Shown: positions 42,701-54,581 of the stretch, one piece after another | How the letters are laid out: every line of letters begins with the position of its first letter | Numbering within the stretch: the first letter of the stretch is position 1 | Origin: Bromus sterilis | Lineage: Eukaryota > Streptophyta > Magnoliopsida > Poales > Poaceae | Direction of reading: 5' to 3' | DNA length: 64,000 bases | Assembly: GCA_950022295.1 (NCBI GenBank) | Contig: OX465599.1 | Coordinates: 277,533,501 to 277,597,500, forward strand | Made by a program: the position numbers and the translations under genes | Notes under the pieces: model-generated | The model's input: the letters and a program-made list of their open reading frames with translations, nothing else | Told to the model about the DNA's origin: nothing | Database searches by the model: none

Positions 42701-43339
42701 TGTTAAAATATGGATCTCGATGATTGAGTACTCAACTTTGCGATTGAGTGGATTGCACTCTTTTTTTTGAGTGAGTTTTCTCGTTGCTTCTAACATGAAG
42801 TTTTTCACGTGGTAATTCGTGCAACACAACAACATATACTATGCGCTCTTCCTTCATATTTTTCTCACTATTTTTTTCAGAGTTTTATAGACATGGATTT
42901 AGGGATAAGTACCAAGGGGTGTGTTAGGGAAATTTGATCCACTATGCGCGTTGCGCTCGGGAGGCCGGTGTGATCGTTTCGGCCATAGCTCCTTTCGTTC
43001 CCTATTTTACGTAACAATGCGTACTTATAACTTCCTCTTAGTTCCTATTTAAAGAAATATAGAGTTAACAATCTACACGGTTGATCAATCAAAGATAATA
43101 AAAAGCTTTACCCTCTATGTCTTTGTGTCAATCTATTATTCTGTACATGTGTGATGTTCGCGTCTTCGATTACTTCACCTACGTTATACATCCTTGAAAT
43201 TGGCCAACCGGTGAGGGTTATTAAAAACAATCAACTATCGGATGTGAAGAAATTAATTGTTTTCGTAGACCTTCCGGTAACAATTATCATTTTTTGCGGG
43301 GGAACAATTATCATTACGAAACTGTAAATGATCGTTGCA
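42701..43339. other. Intergenic region after the Copia relic; possible decayed LTR
   Basis: TGTTAGGGAAATTTGATCC near 42922 after a GGGG-rich stretch could be the start of a decayed LTR of the Copia relic, but no end or partner is present. Confidence 0.3.
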
Positions 43340-43356
43340 GCACAGTCCGCAATCAC
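43340..43356. other. Target-site duplication of the SINE, left copy (17 bp)
   Basis: GCACAGTCCGCAATCAC at 43340-43356 is repeated exactly at 43655-43671, flanking the SINE. Long exact duplications of this kind are made by LINE-type target-primed reverse transcription. Confidence 0.9.
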
Positions 43357-43654
43357 GAATGAACCCGTGGTTGAGTTGGTTAGGTTGGACAGCGGTATCC
43401 CCAACCCACAAGAGTTCAAATCCAAAATTTGACATTGGTGCTCGCATTTTCCTGAATATATTTCAAACTTTCTGGTGATGTGCTTTCAGTGGGAGGAGAC
43501 GTTCCCATCGAAGTTAAGGTGCTGACTTCGTTAATCTCAAGATGATGTGTCGGCTCAAAATTGTGAGGATACACATAGAGGTAGGGTGTGCATTCATAGG
43601 GGTGATTGTATGCGTGTGTATGTGAACGTCTGTGTTGTACCGAGTTCTAAAAAT
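43357..43654 (+). mobile_element. Au-type SINE (298 bp)
   Basis: A tRNA-like head holds Pol III box A (TGGTTGAGTTGGTTAGG, about 43368-43384) and box B (GAGTTCAAATCC, about 43412-43423). A body follows with GGGAGGAGACGTTCCC and GTGTGCATTCATAGGGGTGA-like words that I recognise from Au SINEs. It ends in an A-rich tail and is flanked by exact 17-bp duplications. Non-coding and mobilised by LINE machinery in trans. Confidence 0.88.
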
Positions 43655-43671
43655 GCACAGTCCGCAATCAC

Positions 43672-43942
43672 CATCCTCCATCGACCGTCTACATCATCCA
43701 TTGGGATGCTTTTAGTTTTGCCATGCGTATTAGACGTCCCGCAATGTGTAGTATCATAATTTCGTATCATGCATATGATACTAGTGTATGATACTACCTC
43801 CGTAATGCACGCTCCCGTTAGCCGTTTGAGATTTCCGAGAGTATCTTATCATCGTAGTAAACTTATTTATTACTCATGATACATACTAGTATTGCATTTA
43901 TTATGATACGACATCATAATATGATATTCAACTCTCTCTCTG
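43672..43942. repeat. MITE-like remnant with GTATCAT/ATGATAC inverted motifs
   Basis: Repeated GTATCAT and ATGATAC words (43750-43800, 43870-43930), including CATGCATATGATACTAGTGT, resemble Tourist-type MITEs of Triticeae. Ends are not clear. It ends in a CT run at 43935-43942, where Tat-lineage copy 2 inserted. Confidence 0.4.
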
Positions 43943-46900
43943 TCGTCGATATGTGACGGCAGATGCCATGGGGATGACTAAAGTGAGGCGAAGACGCGAG
44001 GAATAAGATGTCGACGGTGCCGGAATCGGATTGGGCACAAACACGGTGACAGACACCACGATGCACCCAGGTTCGGCGCTCTTCGGAGAGATAACACCCC
44101 TACTCCTGCTTGTCTCTTCTATATCAATGGAACTGAACTACAATAACTGCTTCTCTATCTACTCAGGGGAAGGTGAGAGCTGCCGTGGGCAAGGCTCTCT
44201 CCTGCTTCCCTAAGAAGGAACTACAAGCAGTAAATTATATGAGCAGGCTGTGAGTAATGGTGCGAATGTGTAAGGCCCCCGATGTGGTATTAACTCTGAC
44301 TAGTCGCTTTCGCGTCCGGTCGGAGTTAGAAGCACATCAAACGCCACCGGCGCACGACACTCGCACTCGTGTCGCTGCCGGATTCTCGACAACAGGCATA
44401 TGAAGCACAACTCTACAAGACAGAAATACATATAGATAGATAAATAGAGCAGGGCATACAACGCCACTGTCTAAAATACAACATCATCTGAGTACAACTC
44501 ATCAATACATCAAGCGGAAGCATAAAAGGGACCGAGTACGGTCAAGATCCAAATTGCCCTAGAGAGGGCTACACATAAAGATCCACCCACGGGAACGTCT
44601 GAACCCAACTACAAGATCCTACTGGTCGAGGTACTCGTGCTCGTCGTCGTCCTCCGGGGGCACATCCACGAAGTAGCGTCCAGTGCTCGGGTCGAGGTAG
44701 TAGTCCACTGCAGCGGCCGATCAGGCAAAGCGATAAAGACAGAAATGGTAAACGGGGGTGAGAACATGTCATTACGGAATAACTAACGCTACAGGAAAGG
44801 TAAAGACATGGACAGGTTGCAGCCGTACTAGCATATATGGTGGCTACTCATTCTATCAGAATAGGGATGAGATCCAAGAAGTGACGTTGACAACGTGTCA
44901 TAAGTCGGCTATCCACCTACTTACGCAAGCATAACACAACCTCGTTTCTCCCTCGGTCCCCCTGGACGGAGAAAGACAACCAAGGCACGCACACGGTTTG
45001 TCAAGTTTTAAAAGCATGATTAATATTGATGTTATTCTATGAACAAGGAGTAGGTCTCAAGTCGTCCATAACCGCGGACACGGCTTTTCGAAAAGATTTA
45101 CCCTGCAGGGGTGTACCAACTGTCCATTATAGACGTCGCATGTACGCCCGGTTTCCACTTGGCTAGGTAAGCGCCTGAAACTCCGGAACGTCAGAGTCCC
45201 TCTAACTAACAACGCACACTCCGGGTGGCCCCCGGTGAGTCGACACCCAACTCAAAAGCTGGCCACACTCTCGAATCGGTCTCTACCGTATGACTCCAGG
45301 TTTGGATTACCGGTTAGTTCTCTTATGAGACCGGGTCCTCAGCCGGTCTAGTTGGGCCAGCCAAGAAACTATGTCCTCCTGGCCCTGGTTTGGTTTGGAA
45401 ACAACTGGGGATCCAACCAGCACACACACATTGCAAAAGTAAATCAGCTCGGGCCACCACTAGAATGTACGAAGCTAGGTAGGTAGGACAAGGGGGGGGC
45501 ATAGAACCCCACACACGATTAGGCACACTCGTCAAGAAACACAATACCCGGAACTCGGGTCCTAGGTGACTCAAATGGAACAAAACACCAGACGGAATAG
45601 TCCAGCCTTCCACCCTTCGTCGGATATAAGTTAACATCATTTAACGATAATAAATATCAACCAACTTCTTTTGTAGCATGATATCCCAACCATAATTATA
45701 TAGGGTAAGCAGCAAGTTTTCTATCCATACTAAGCAATGACTGAGCAGCGGTAACTTAGCAGTACAATGGTTTGCTGGGATGTGGGGATCATGGTTGTAT
45801 GGGTTTAAACATGGCATATAAGGTGGATAGGATCAAGCAACAACGTTCTAAGACTACAGCTAGGCATGAGCAGAAAGTTATAAAGTAATGACACAGTTTC
45901 TCCCCCTTTCCTGGTAAGGTAGTCGTAGCAGCACCCACGGTATCCTCGGGCTCGGTGTCGGACAGCTCCACGTAAGTCTCCTCGGCAGTCTCGGGTGCTA
46001 ACGTAAGGATACCGGCAAGGAAAGCACACAAGTAAGCAATGGGTGCAAACTCAAGCAAGGATGGCATGTTCAAGTTTATTTGATATAGCATGAACCTGTC
46101 TAGTCAAGTTTAAATGAAGGTGATGACGACACGTCATCAACTTCATATGCGTTTATTTACATTCATTGGCTTTGGTCTTAGCCTTAAACTTAGGTGTAAG
46201 TAACATGATAACATGGCATGATCATCAAAGCAATTACAAGAATTTTAACAACGTGAAAGTAAAACAACGATTCCGGAGACGGAGTAGTGTCGGTGCACTT
46301 GACACATAGAAGGTGCAACAACAGTTGGAAGCCAACCACATTGCATATGACAATATGTTAGGGCTGACTTGAAGATACAAGATTTGAAGATGACATGGAA
46401 CAAGATTTGAGAAGATCAGATGAACAACATTTTCAAATGCACTGAAGTTGAAAATGTTGTAAGCAGAAAGATCAGATTGTTCCTGGATCAGGTGTTCACT
46501 CCTTGCCCACATGAGTTTCATAAAACATCATGAGGATATCACCATTGAAAGCCTTGGAGGAAACTACCCCAAAACCATATATGGCATGGGCAATTTCAAA
46601 AAAATGATCAAACTTGACAAAAAAATTCAAAGAATTTACAAGGGGGGGGGGGGTAAATTGCAAAATGACCAAGCTCCAATTTTTAGAGGGGACAAATGTA
46701 AAAATTCACCCCACCATGCTGACCAGTAGCTCAAGCTACCCTAAATTCATATATGGGATGCCCCTGTTTGCAAAGGTGGTCAAATTCAAATTTGAATTTG
46801 AATTAAACCAGGAATAAAAAAAAAGGGAATAGGCTTGGCCACATGGGCCAGCCTCGGCCGCTCGAGGCCCAGCTGCGCTTCTCCATGGCCCAGGCGCACG

Positions 46901-49484
46901 GCCTGCTTCTCATCTCTGAACTGCGCGTCGACAGCGAACACTGAAGAAGCAAACACCCCCCTTTCTCTGAACCCGACACGGGTCCGAAGTCCGGCGAGGC
47001 TAGCGTGGTGCTCCGGTCGAGATCCGGCGAACCCTGCTGCGGGAACCCAAGAGGGGACCTCCCTCTACGCCTAGCTCGGCCCCTGAAACTACCCCTGCAC
47101 GACGGCAGCGACACAAGAACAGAGGGGCGGCGGCCTGCACTTTGAGGTTCAGAAGGGGCGCCAACTCCGGCGACTTCCGGCAAGGCTAGCGTCGTGCAGA
47201 GATCGACGCGAGCCACGCCACAACGAACAAACGCAAGAGGAAGCATCCCGCTACAACTCTACGCACCAGATCTGACCCCTTGCTATACGACGGCGACTGC
47301 AACTCCAACGGAAGTTCACGGCGGCGCACTGCTACTGACGGCGGTCTTCAGAGATCGACGTTGCAGTGCACGATACGCACCAAAGGTGCGTCCTTGGGCG
47401 CCATACGCACGCTCTGCGCGGCCCCAGAGCGCGCACGCTGCAGATCCCGACACGACACGGCTCGGACAGCACGGGAATTTCACCGGCGACGAGCTCAGGC
47501 GGACAGAGGACACGGCCCTACGGTGGGAACTACGCGCGCGAAGAAAGGAGGGTCAGGGATGGTGTGCAGCTCACCTAGGTGTGGCTGTTGACGACGTCGA
47601 GCACACGGGAGAGGAGGAGGAGCTTGCCACCGTCGTCGAGGAAGAAGACAGTCCGCGGCGGGCCTCTGCGTCGACAGCTCGAAGGAGGTCTCCTACACGG
47701 CCCTGCACGGGGAAAAGGAAAGGGATGCGACCCTGGGAAGCTTACGCGAGCGCACGGCGAAGGAGGAGGACGGCAGCTCTCGGGATTGCTCACCGGAGTT
47801 GCGCGGAACAGGGGAGCCCTGCCCTCGCGACGGCGCCGCGGAGAGGAACTGCGGACGAGGGAGCCGGGCTAGGGTTCCTGCTGGGGTTGCGGCGGCCTAA
47901 ATAGTCCCCTCTCCGGGCCACGGGGGCTATCTCCTGCGGACGTGGCCGGAGTTGTGAGAGAGGGTCGCCGGCGGGGACCCGGCCATGCTGGAAAGGCGAC
48001 CTATCCCAGCCGTTGGATCTATCTAACGGTGGGGAGGCGCCCCCGCGTACCCCTTCGGGGTGGGCTACAGCCCGACAAGGACCAGACCTGCTGGGCTGGG
48101 CTGGAGCCTGGGAAAAGAAAAGGGGAAAAGGAGAACTGGCCTGCTGGAATTAAAAAAAATAACAGCAGCCAAAAGAAAAGAAAAGGACTAAGAAAAGGAG
48201 AAGGAAAAATATTTTTAAATATTTTTAAATTCTCCTTGCAAGATGCTTGAACACCCAAAATTGGTTGCACAATTTTGGCATGCAGAGAAAAATCACCCTA
48301 TTGCAAAACATTACCATTTCTCATTAAAAGAAACAGCAAGGGGCTGTTTGGGGATTTTTGAGAATTAAACACAAAATTCCATGAGCTTGAAATCCTTGCA
48401 CCTTGCATTTTTTTCTGAATTTTACAAAATTGGTTTGGCAACAACAAAAATGTGGCCCCTTCTTGGATTCAAATTCACTTTGAACTAGGGCTACTGCTTT
48501 TGAATGTTGTAAAAGTAATTTGACAAGATGACAATCATGGCCAAGACATTTGAAATGGCTATGCCAAACAAGAGGTTGAGGTGATGTGACATGTGCTCAG
48601 AACAAATCCAACATCAAGTCAAAAGCATCACATAGATCATCCCTGATCACAAGGCCTATTGGCTCCAATCCCAATGCAACTTAAGATCATCACATGAAAA
48701 TCTCAAACACATCCACCATGACAAGTTACAAGTCCAACATAGGAAAAGAAAATACATGGTGTTTGGTAGCTTATTACATGTGGGCTGTTACAGAATGTTG
48801 TCGATCGTCCCTCACGCAGGAGGGGTACCCCGGGCTCTTATAGTGTGAGCCCGGGGTAAATCGGTAACTTGACTGCCGATTGGGCCCAGCTGTCATCCTC
48901 TAATCGGCTGGGTCTCACCGACTGCTCCTCTCAGGGTGATCCGAACCCGACGAGCGGCGGCCCATGCTGTAGACTCGTAGGGCATGATGGTGAACAGTGG
49001 ATCTAGGAGGTGCGGTCTTGTCGCCCTATCCGCGGAATCCGCGGAGAGGTCGACAACGCATCTCTGCCAGATCTTCGATGTGACTTGGCTTCTCTGTCAT
49101 CCCGATCTCTCGGGATTGCGCATTTATGACCTTGTACTTGGACCTTCGACTGGTATCGGGGTCAACTTCTCCAGGGGTGGTAAGTTGTACCGATTGCGTC
49201 TGGGCCGACTGGTGGCCCTCGGCAGGGTCGATTGCTCTAGGCAATCGGCCGCGTCGATGCCCATCTCGGCCCAGCTGCGGGCCAATCGGATGATCATTTT
49301 GGTGATGAAAAGGGTGGACCGGTTGCGCCTGGGCCGACTGCTGGCATTCGGTATGGCTGATTGCCTTGGAGCAATCGGTCGTACGCCTTCCCAGCTCGGC
49401 CCAGCTGCAGCCCAATCGGTCCATCCTTGTCTTGAAAGGTTGCTTCCGCTTGGGTGAGCCTACCCGGGTACGAATCCCCCGACA
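43943..49484 (-). repeat. 3' LTR of Tat-lineage copy 2, split by an insertion
   Basis: Begins TGTCGTCGATATG and ends CCCCCGACA (the inverted LTR termini). Without 44269-48792 and one 5-bp duplication it is 1013 bp, against 1016 in copy 1. Confidence 0.92.
44269..48792 (-). mobile_element. Solo-LTR-like insertion, 4524 bp (Sukkula/Erika-size class)
   Basis: Ends TGTAAGGCCC and GGGCTGTTACA (inverted TGTAA...TTACA), flanked by GAATG at 44264-44268 and 48793-48797, inserted in the 3' LTR of Tat-lineage copy 2. No internal duplicate of its ends, PBS or pol-like frame is seen, so a single large LTR left by LTR-LTR recombination is the simplest reading. Orientation is inferred from a minus-strand TATTTAG box near 47897-47907 followed by GC-rich leader-like sequence. 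LTRs over 4 kb are known in Sukkula and Erika; the family name is tentative. Frames in 46800-47900 are GC-driven. Confidence 0.7.
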
Positions 49485-49493
49485 GTAGCCCCT
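49485..49493 (-). promoter_or_regulatory. Polypurine tract of Tat-lineage copy 2
   Basis: GTAGCCCCT on the plus strand (AGGGGCTAC on the element strand), directly inside the 3' LTR as in copy 1. Confidence 0.7.
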
Positions 49494-49956
49494 AAAGTTG
49501 TAAAGGTCCCACGGTCACTCGATCGCGGGGCCTTTGCAGTTTTTAATCTTTCTCCAACACCTTCCGAATGCATTGGCCTCATCAAGTGCGTCGTTCCGAG
49601 TTCGTCGACCGACTCGGAGATCACACTCGGCTAGCCAAGATTTCGTCCGATCCGACTTGCGTTGCCTCCGATTTCTTTCTTCACTTTTTGAGAATTATAT
49701 CTCTCGCCAATTCGGATCTAATACGAACCGATTGCCTTCCAACGGTTACCTCCGATTCTTCCGGGGAACAGTCAATGGACTGGGGCCCACGACCCACGCA
49801 CGATTTGACGTAACTGCAGGCCTCGACCCCCACGTCGCACGCCTCGCTTCCCACGCTGGGATCTCTTGCGCCGGTTTGCCGGTTGGACTTCCTGTGGGCT
49901 AGGCCACACCGAGCCACACGGCCGCAGCCAGATCCCACTCCCCTCCCCCGCCGCCC

Positions 49957-49963
49957 ATATAAG
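49957..49963 (+). promoter_or_regulatory. TATA box of the antisense gene (copy 2)
   Basis: ATATAAG in GC-rich sequence, about 250 bases upstream of ATG 50211, at the same place as the box in copy 1. Confidence 0.65.
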
Positions 49964-50210
49964 CCACAGGGGATGGCCTCGGGCTCCTCCTTCTCTCATT
50001 CTCCTTCTTCCTCCTCCGCTTCTCGCTCTCGCGCACGCCATTGCTGCTCCGCCCAAGCTCTCCATCGTGCTCGCGACTCCGCCTCCGCGCACGGGACCCG
50101 CTCCAGCCGCGCACTCGCGTGCTCCTCCGCCACCGCGGTAACCTCTCACCGCCACCTTGCGCGGTGTTCTTGCGCTCCTCGCCTTCATTTTTTCTCCGCC
50201 CGCAAGTTCC

Positions 50211-53200
50211 ATGGCGCCCCGACGAGACACCTCTCAGGCCAGCCGTGGGTGCTGGAAGGGCTCCACTGTCACCGCCGGTGCCATCCAGGCCTTGGTTCGC
50301 GCCCGCAAGATGTCGGCCGAGGTCCAATGACGTGCTCCCGGCGCCGAGCTCGTGCCCGATGCGCGTGCTGGCGAGAGAGTCGTCTTCCTCTCTCACTTCG
50401 AGCGTGGATTCGTACTCCCCGCCAGCACTTTCTTTCGGGACTTCCTCAATTTCCACCACTTGCAACCGCATCACCTCGCGGCGAACTTCATCATGATCCT
50501 CTCCGGCTTCGTCACGCTGTGCGAGGGGTATCTCGGCTGCCGCCCCAGCATCGCTCTCTGGAAGCGGTTCTTCAACCTCCGAGCTCACAATGCTCGGACG
50601 GGAGCTGTGGTGCCTTCTGCCACGGAAGATGGCGATCCGACATTTGTGACTGACATGACCGACTGTGGAAGTTGCCTCGTCGCAGCCGGCAAGCACAAGT
50701 ACAAAGGTCCCGAGATCGTCCAATCGTGCAAAAATTGGCAAACCACATTCTTCTATGTCAAGTCGCCCGACCAAGGCCCCGATCTCCTGAATCTTCCCGA
50801 GTTCTCCCTCACACGGTCGACTGAGAAATACCAATGGTCGCTGAAGTACGGTGTCGGTGATTGCGATGTCGACGCTCAAGTCGCCAGGGTTGCTGATCTG
50901 GAGCAGGAGGGGCTCCTGCCGACTGATCTTGCTGCTGCCTGGCTTCAAGCCCGAGTGCTCCCTCTACAGCGCCGAGTGCACCGCATCTGCGATATGCCGG
51001 GCCCCCGAGATCCCACTCGGCTCTGCACATGGCGAGTGAAACTTGAAGACCTTTGCACCAGGCTGAGGACTATCACAGCCAGTCCTTTGCCCGACCCTTT
51101 CCGCTTCGGCGGTGAGTACCTCAACCGTCGGCAGAAACCGCCTGTGGTATGTTCCGACTGTCTTCTTTCTCCGATTGCTTATTCCTTATACTTAACTTTT
51201 CTGATAACCTTCTTCTTCTTGCTCAGCACTTCAGTCGATCCGACTTGATGGAAGACGGCCAGGAGGCCGGCACGTACGCCCCCGGCCGTGAGGAAGATGA
51301 CCCCGCGGACTTCGAGTACAACGGTGAGGTTCCCCCATCCGAATCCGCCGATGACGGTGAATCCTCTGGGGAGTCCTCCGAATCAGAAGATCCCGCTGAT
51401 GACGCCGACGCCGAGGCCGCCGACCCCAAGAACGCCGACATCCGAACTGCAGCTCAAGGGGGTACGCCTAACCCTTCCCTTGAGCAATTTTTGGTCGAAT
51501 GGAGCGATGACGACAGTGACTCAAAGGTTGGTGATTCTGATGCAGCTCCTCACGCCAAGCCTCCGAAGGTGCCGACTAAGCGTGCCTCGGGGACCGGCTT
51601 GTCCTCTGGTGCCGCTCCCAGCAAGGTCGCTAAGACGGCGTCGACTGCTCTCAAAGGCAAACAGCCTCAGGCCGCGGCCACTCGAGTGCCGACTGGTCAA
51701 GCTCCTCTCGGCAGGTCCAGGGGCGGACCTGTGCTAGGAGATGCCCCTCTGAATGTCGCCCCGCTGAGATGTCGGATGCCCACGGGCGCGCCGAGGACAG
51801 TCATGTATGCCTTTATCTTCACACTTTGAACCTCATTGCCTTCTCTTATACTGATTCACCTCTTCCTTCTTCTTTCAGGGAGCCGATTGGTCTTGATGAC
51901 GTCGACGCCGACATTCCTTCCCATGTCGGCGCAGTCATTTCCCCCGCCGTGTCTGCTGATACGGTCCTCAATCGGCAACCGGCACCACATCGTACCTCCA
52001 AGGATGCCGAGCGCGCCGCCAAAAAAGCCCGCCTCGAGACTGCCAAGAAAACTACCGCTTCCACCACTACCTCCAAGACCTCCAAGAGCACGGACGACCA
52101 GGGAGTTACTGGTGGCGAAGGAGCGCAACCGGTCGATCCGATTGCCCCATCTCCGCCACGCCGCTCCGACCCAGTCTCCGCCCCCGTTACGACTATATCC
52201 TCGCCCATCCTGAAGACCACCTCGCCGATTATGACGACCACCTCGCCGATTGTGGCAACCACCTCGACCTCGTCTCGTCCGATTTCGCCGCGGCCACAGC
52301 CGGGTGCCTCCGGCCTTCCGGCGATGTCGGCGCCACCTGACTCAACCGTTGCCTCTTCTGCCGCTGCGACTCAAGCTTCACCGCCACAGCCGACCTCTTC
52401 CGCGTCAATAATTTTGATGCGCTCAGTGGACCAGTTCCGGGCCGAATACTCTCGCACCAGACATGTCGGCGCCGAGCCCGATGCTTCACGCCGCTCCCTG
52501 GTTTCCTCTCAAGGTCCTTTGACGACAGCCTACAATCGGGTGAACGACTTCGCCACCGCCATAGCTCAGGACCTCCAACTGCTCGACCGCAATCACGCGG
52601 TAAGTTCTTCAACTTTCCTTTATGGCTTCCTCAAATCGGGAGACTTTTCTTCCGATGGGTGCGCGCAAGCGCACCCACTGGGTGTAGTCCCCGAGATTCG
52701 GGCCGATTGTTAGCAATCGGTTCGGATCTTTTATGCTTGTTGCTTCTTTTTCTTGCCAATCTTCTGATCAGAAGATTTTTCTTCCGGTGGGTGCGCGCAA
52801 GCGCACCCGTCCCCGAGATTCGGGTCGTTTGTTTGCAATCGGTTCGGATCTTTATGTCTTAGATATCCTTTGCTCATCTCTCCTGCCTTCCTCCTATCGG
52901 GAGACTTTGCTTCCGGTGGGTGCGCGCAAGCGCACCCACTGGGTGTAGTCCCCGAGATTCGGGCCGATTGTTTGCAATCGATTCGGATCTTCTTTTGGAT
53001 GTTGTGCATCTAAAGTTTATCTTGTTCTTCTTCTCAGGTCGTTCTTGAAGAGCGACGCAATGTCTTCGAGAAGCTCCTCGAAGCCTACGCCGCCAGCCTC
53101 CTAACCCTCGCTCAGGCCCAGCTCGAGGTCAACAATCAGTCGGCCAAGATCAACAGGCTGAAAGGTAATCTCTCCATTATTTCAATCTTCCCTCCGACTG

Positions 53201-54581
53201 ATAATTTCTCTGGTATTAATATCTTTATATCTTCCTCTAGTCTCTATTCCCATGGTAAATGAACTTCAGGGCCGTATTGCCGAATTGAACACCGAACTCA
53301 GCCAGCAAGGGCCCGCACTCGCCGCAGCTAAGCAAGAGATGACCCGATTGCAAGGGGTGGAAGTCGATTTGTCTCGTACCATCCAAACCCTCCGCTCCGA
53401 GCTGCTTGCTCTGAAGAAGCAACATTCGGACGACCTGGCCGCCGTGACTGCTACTGGGGATGGACTTCGCGCTGAACGAGATGCAGCTCTAGCCGCCCGA
53501 GAAGCGATGCAGGCCGAGAGGGATGATGCCGTTGCCGCCCGAGACTCCATCCGGAAAGACCGCGATGAGCACATTTCCAAGTATGAAGACTTGGAGAAGC
53601 GCAACTATGAAGAAACAACCCGAATGCGCCGCCGGGCCAAGGGTTTCTGCGATACAATGACTGAGATGGACGTCCTTCTTAGCGGTGAGTGTTTCATGCA
53701 TCCGAGTGCATTTTCCGACTGCTTCCTTTTTCTGTGTTATTACTCACACTTTCCTTCGTGATACAGAGGCCTGGCCTGAATCTGAGGCAACTGCTTATGC
53801 AGCGGTGGCCAAATCCCGAGAGGAGACCATCGCGGCCGGAGGGACCGTCCAACTTGAGGCTAATGTCTGGACTCGGCATGAATATCTGATTGGTACGGAG
53901 GCTCGCATTCCTGTCATCAAGGGGATTGCAATGTCCTTCAAGCTTGACATTCTGAAGATTGCCAAATTGCTATGGCCGCCGACTGAGCTCAAGGTTGGGC
54001 TCCAGAAGATGAAGCACGTTGCCAGCTCCTCCGCCGAGATCCGCGAGCCTCAGACTTTGGTCGAAGAAGATTCCGACAATGGAGAGGCTCCGAATGCTAC
54101 CACCGAGCTGACTCGGATTCTTCTGAAGGCCATCCCACGTCGGATTGATGTCCTACTTAATTCTGCCGGTCGGACTGGTGCGGAGACTGCCCTCCAAACT
54201 GTGCTGAGCTGGTACCCACAAGTGAAGCTTCCCAAGCTCTACAGCATCAGAGAGAACGCAACCGACTTGCTTGAGAAGACCTATGCTGAGGTGAATCGGC
54301 TAGCCAGCACCATGGTGAACTGGTTTTATCCCTATGACTATACTCCGTATCTCGACGAGGGAGGGAACCCACTGGCAGCAACTTCCATCTCCGGCTTGGC
54401 CGATGAGCTTTCTGACAGCGGCTCGTCCCATACTTCTCCGAGGTCCAAACAAGCTGGAGCCACGTCGACTGACGCGCAGACGGATCTGGATGCCGCTACT
54501 GCGCAAGCCGATCCGACTGCTCCCGCCACTTCGGCCGCCCCGACTGCGAGCTCTGCGCCACCAACTGCCCCGACTGCTTGA
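50211..54581 (+). pseudogene. Antisense six-exon accessory gene of Tat-lineage copy 2 (PF04195-like, about 1,206 aa)
   Basis: Exons 50211-51146, 51227-51804, 51879-52599, 53038-53164, 53241-53684, 53767-54581; all five introns are GT-AG and the spliced length is 3621 bases, 1207 codons including the stop. Only one break is seen: TGA at codon 40 (50328-50330), where copy 1 has TGG. Predicted parts: 'putative gypsy type transposon' domain (codons about 50-126: HFERGFVLPASTFF, LCEGYLGCRPSIALWKRFF); a conserved block to codon 312; an acidic Glu/Asp/Ser stretch (about 320-375); a Ser/Thr/Pro-rich exon 3 with the basic segment KDAERAAKKARLETAKK; exons 4-5 coiled coil; a folded-looking exon 6 with an Ala/Thr/Pro tail. 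It resembles the antisense gene of maize Grande in position. Basic and acidic segments suggest a nuclear role; true function unknown. A start downstream of the stop is possible. Confidence 0.75.
52625..52995 (+). repeat. Palindrome-bearing tandem repeats in intron 3 (copy 2)
   Basis: Three units containing GGTGGGTGCGCGCAAGCGCACC or close variants (about 52656, 52784 and 52913) and CCCCGAGATTCGGG (about 52689, 52810 and 52950). The core GGGTGCGC-GCAA-GCGCACCC is a perfect hairpin and CCCGA-GAT-TCGGG a second one. Same arrangement as 28940-29300. Confidence 0.88.

Noticed and set aside
42920..43200. 3' LTR of the Copia relic
   Set aside because: A possible start (TGTTAGGG) is visible but there is no matching partner LTR, clear end or target duplication, so it is listed only as a possibility.
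46803..47904. Open frames of 147 and 236 codons in the solo-LTR-like insertion
   Set aside because: They occur in GC-rich leader-like sequence, overlap on both strands and lack any recognisable domain.
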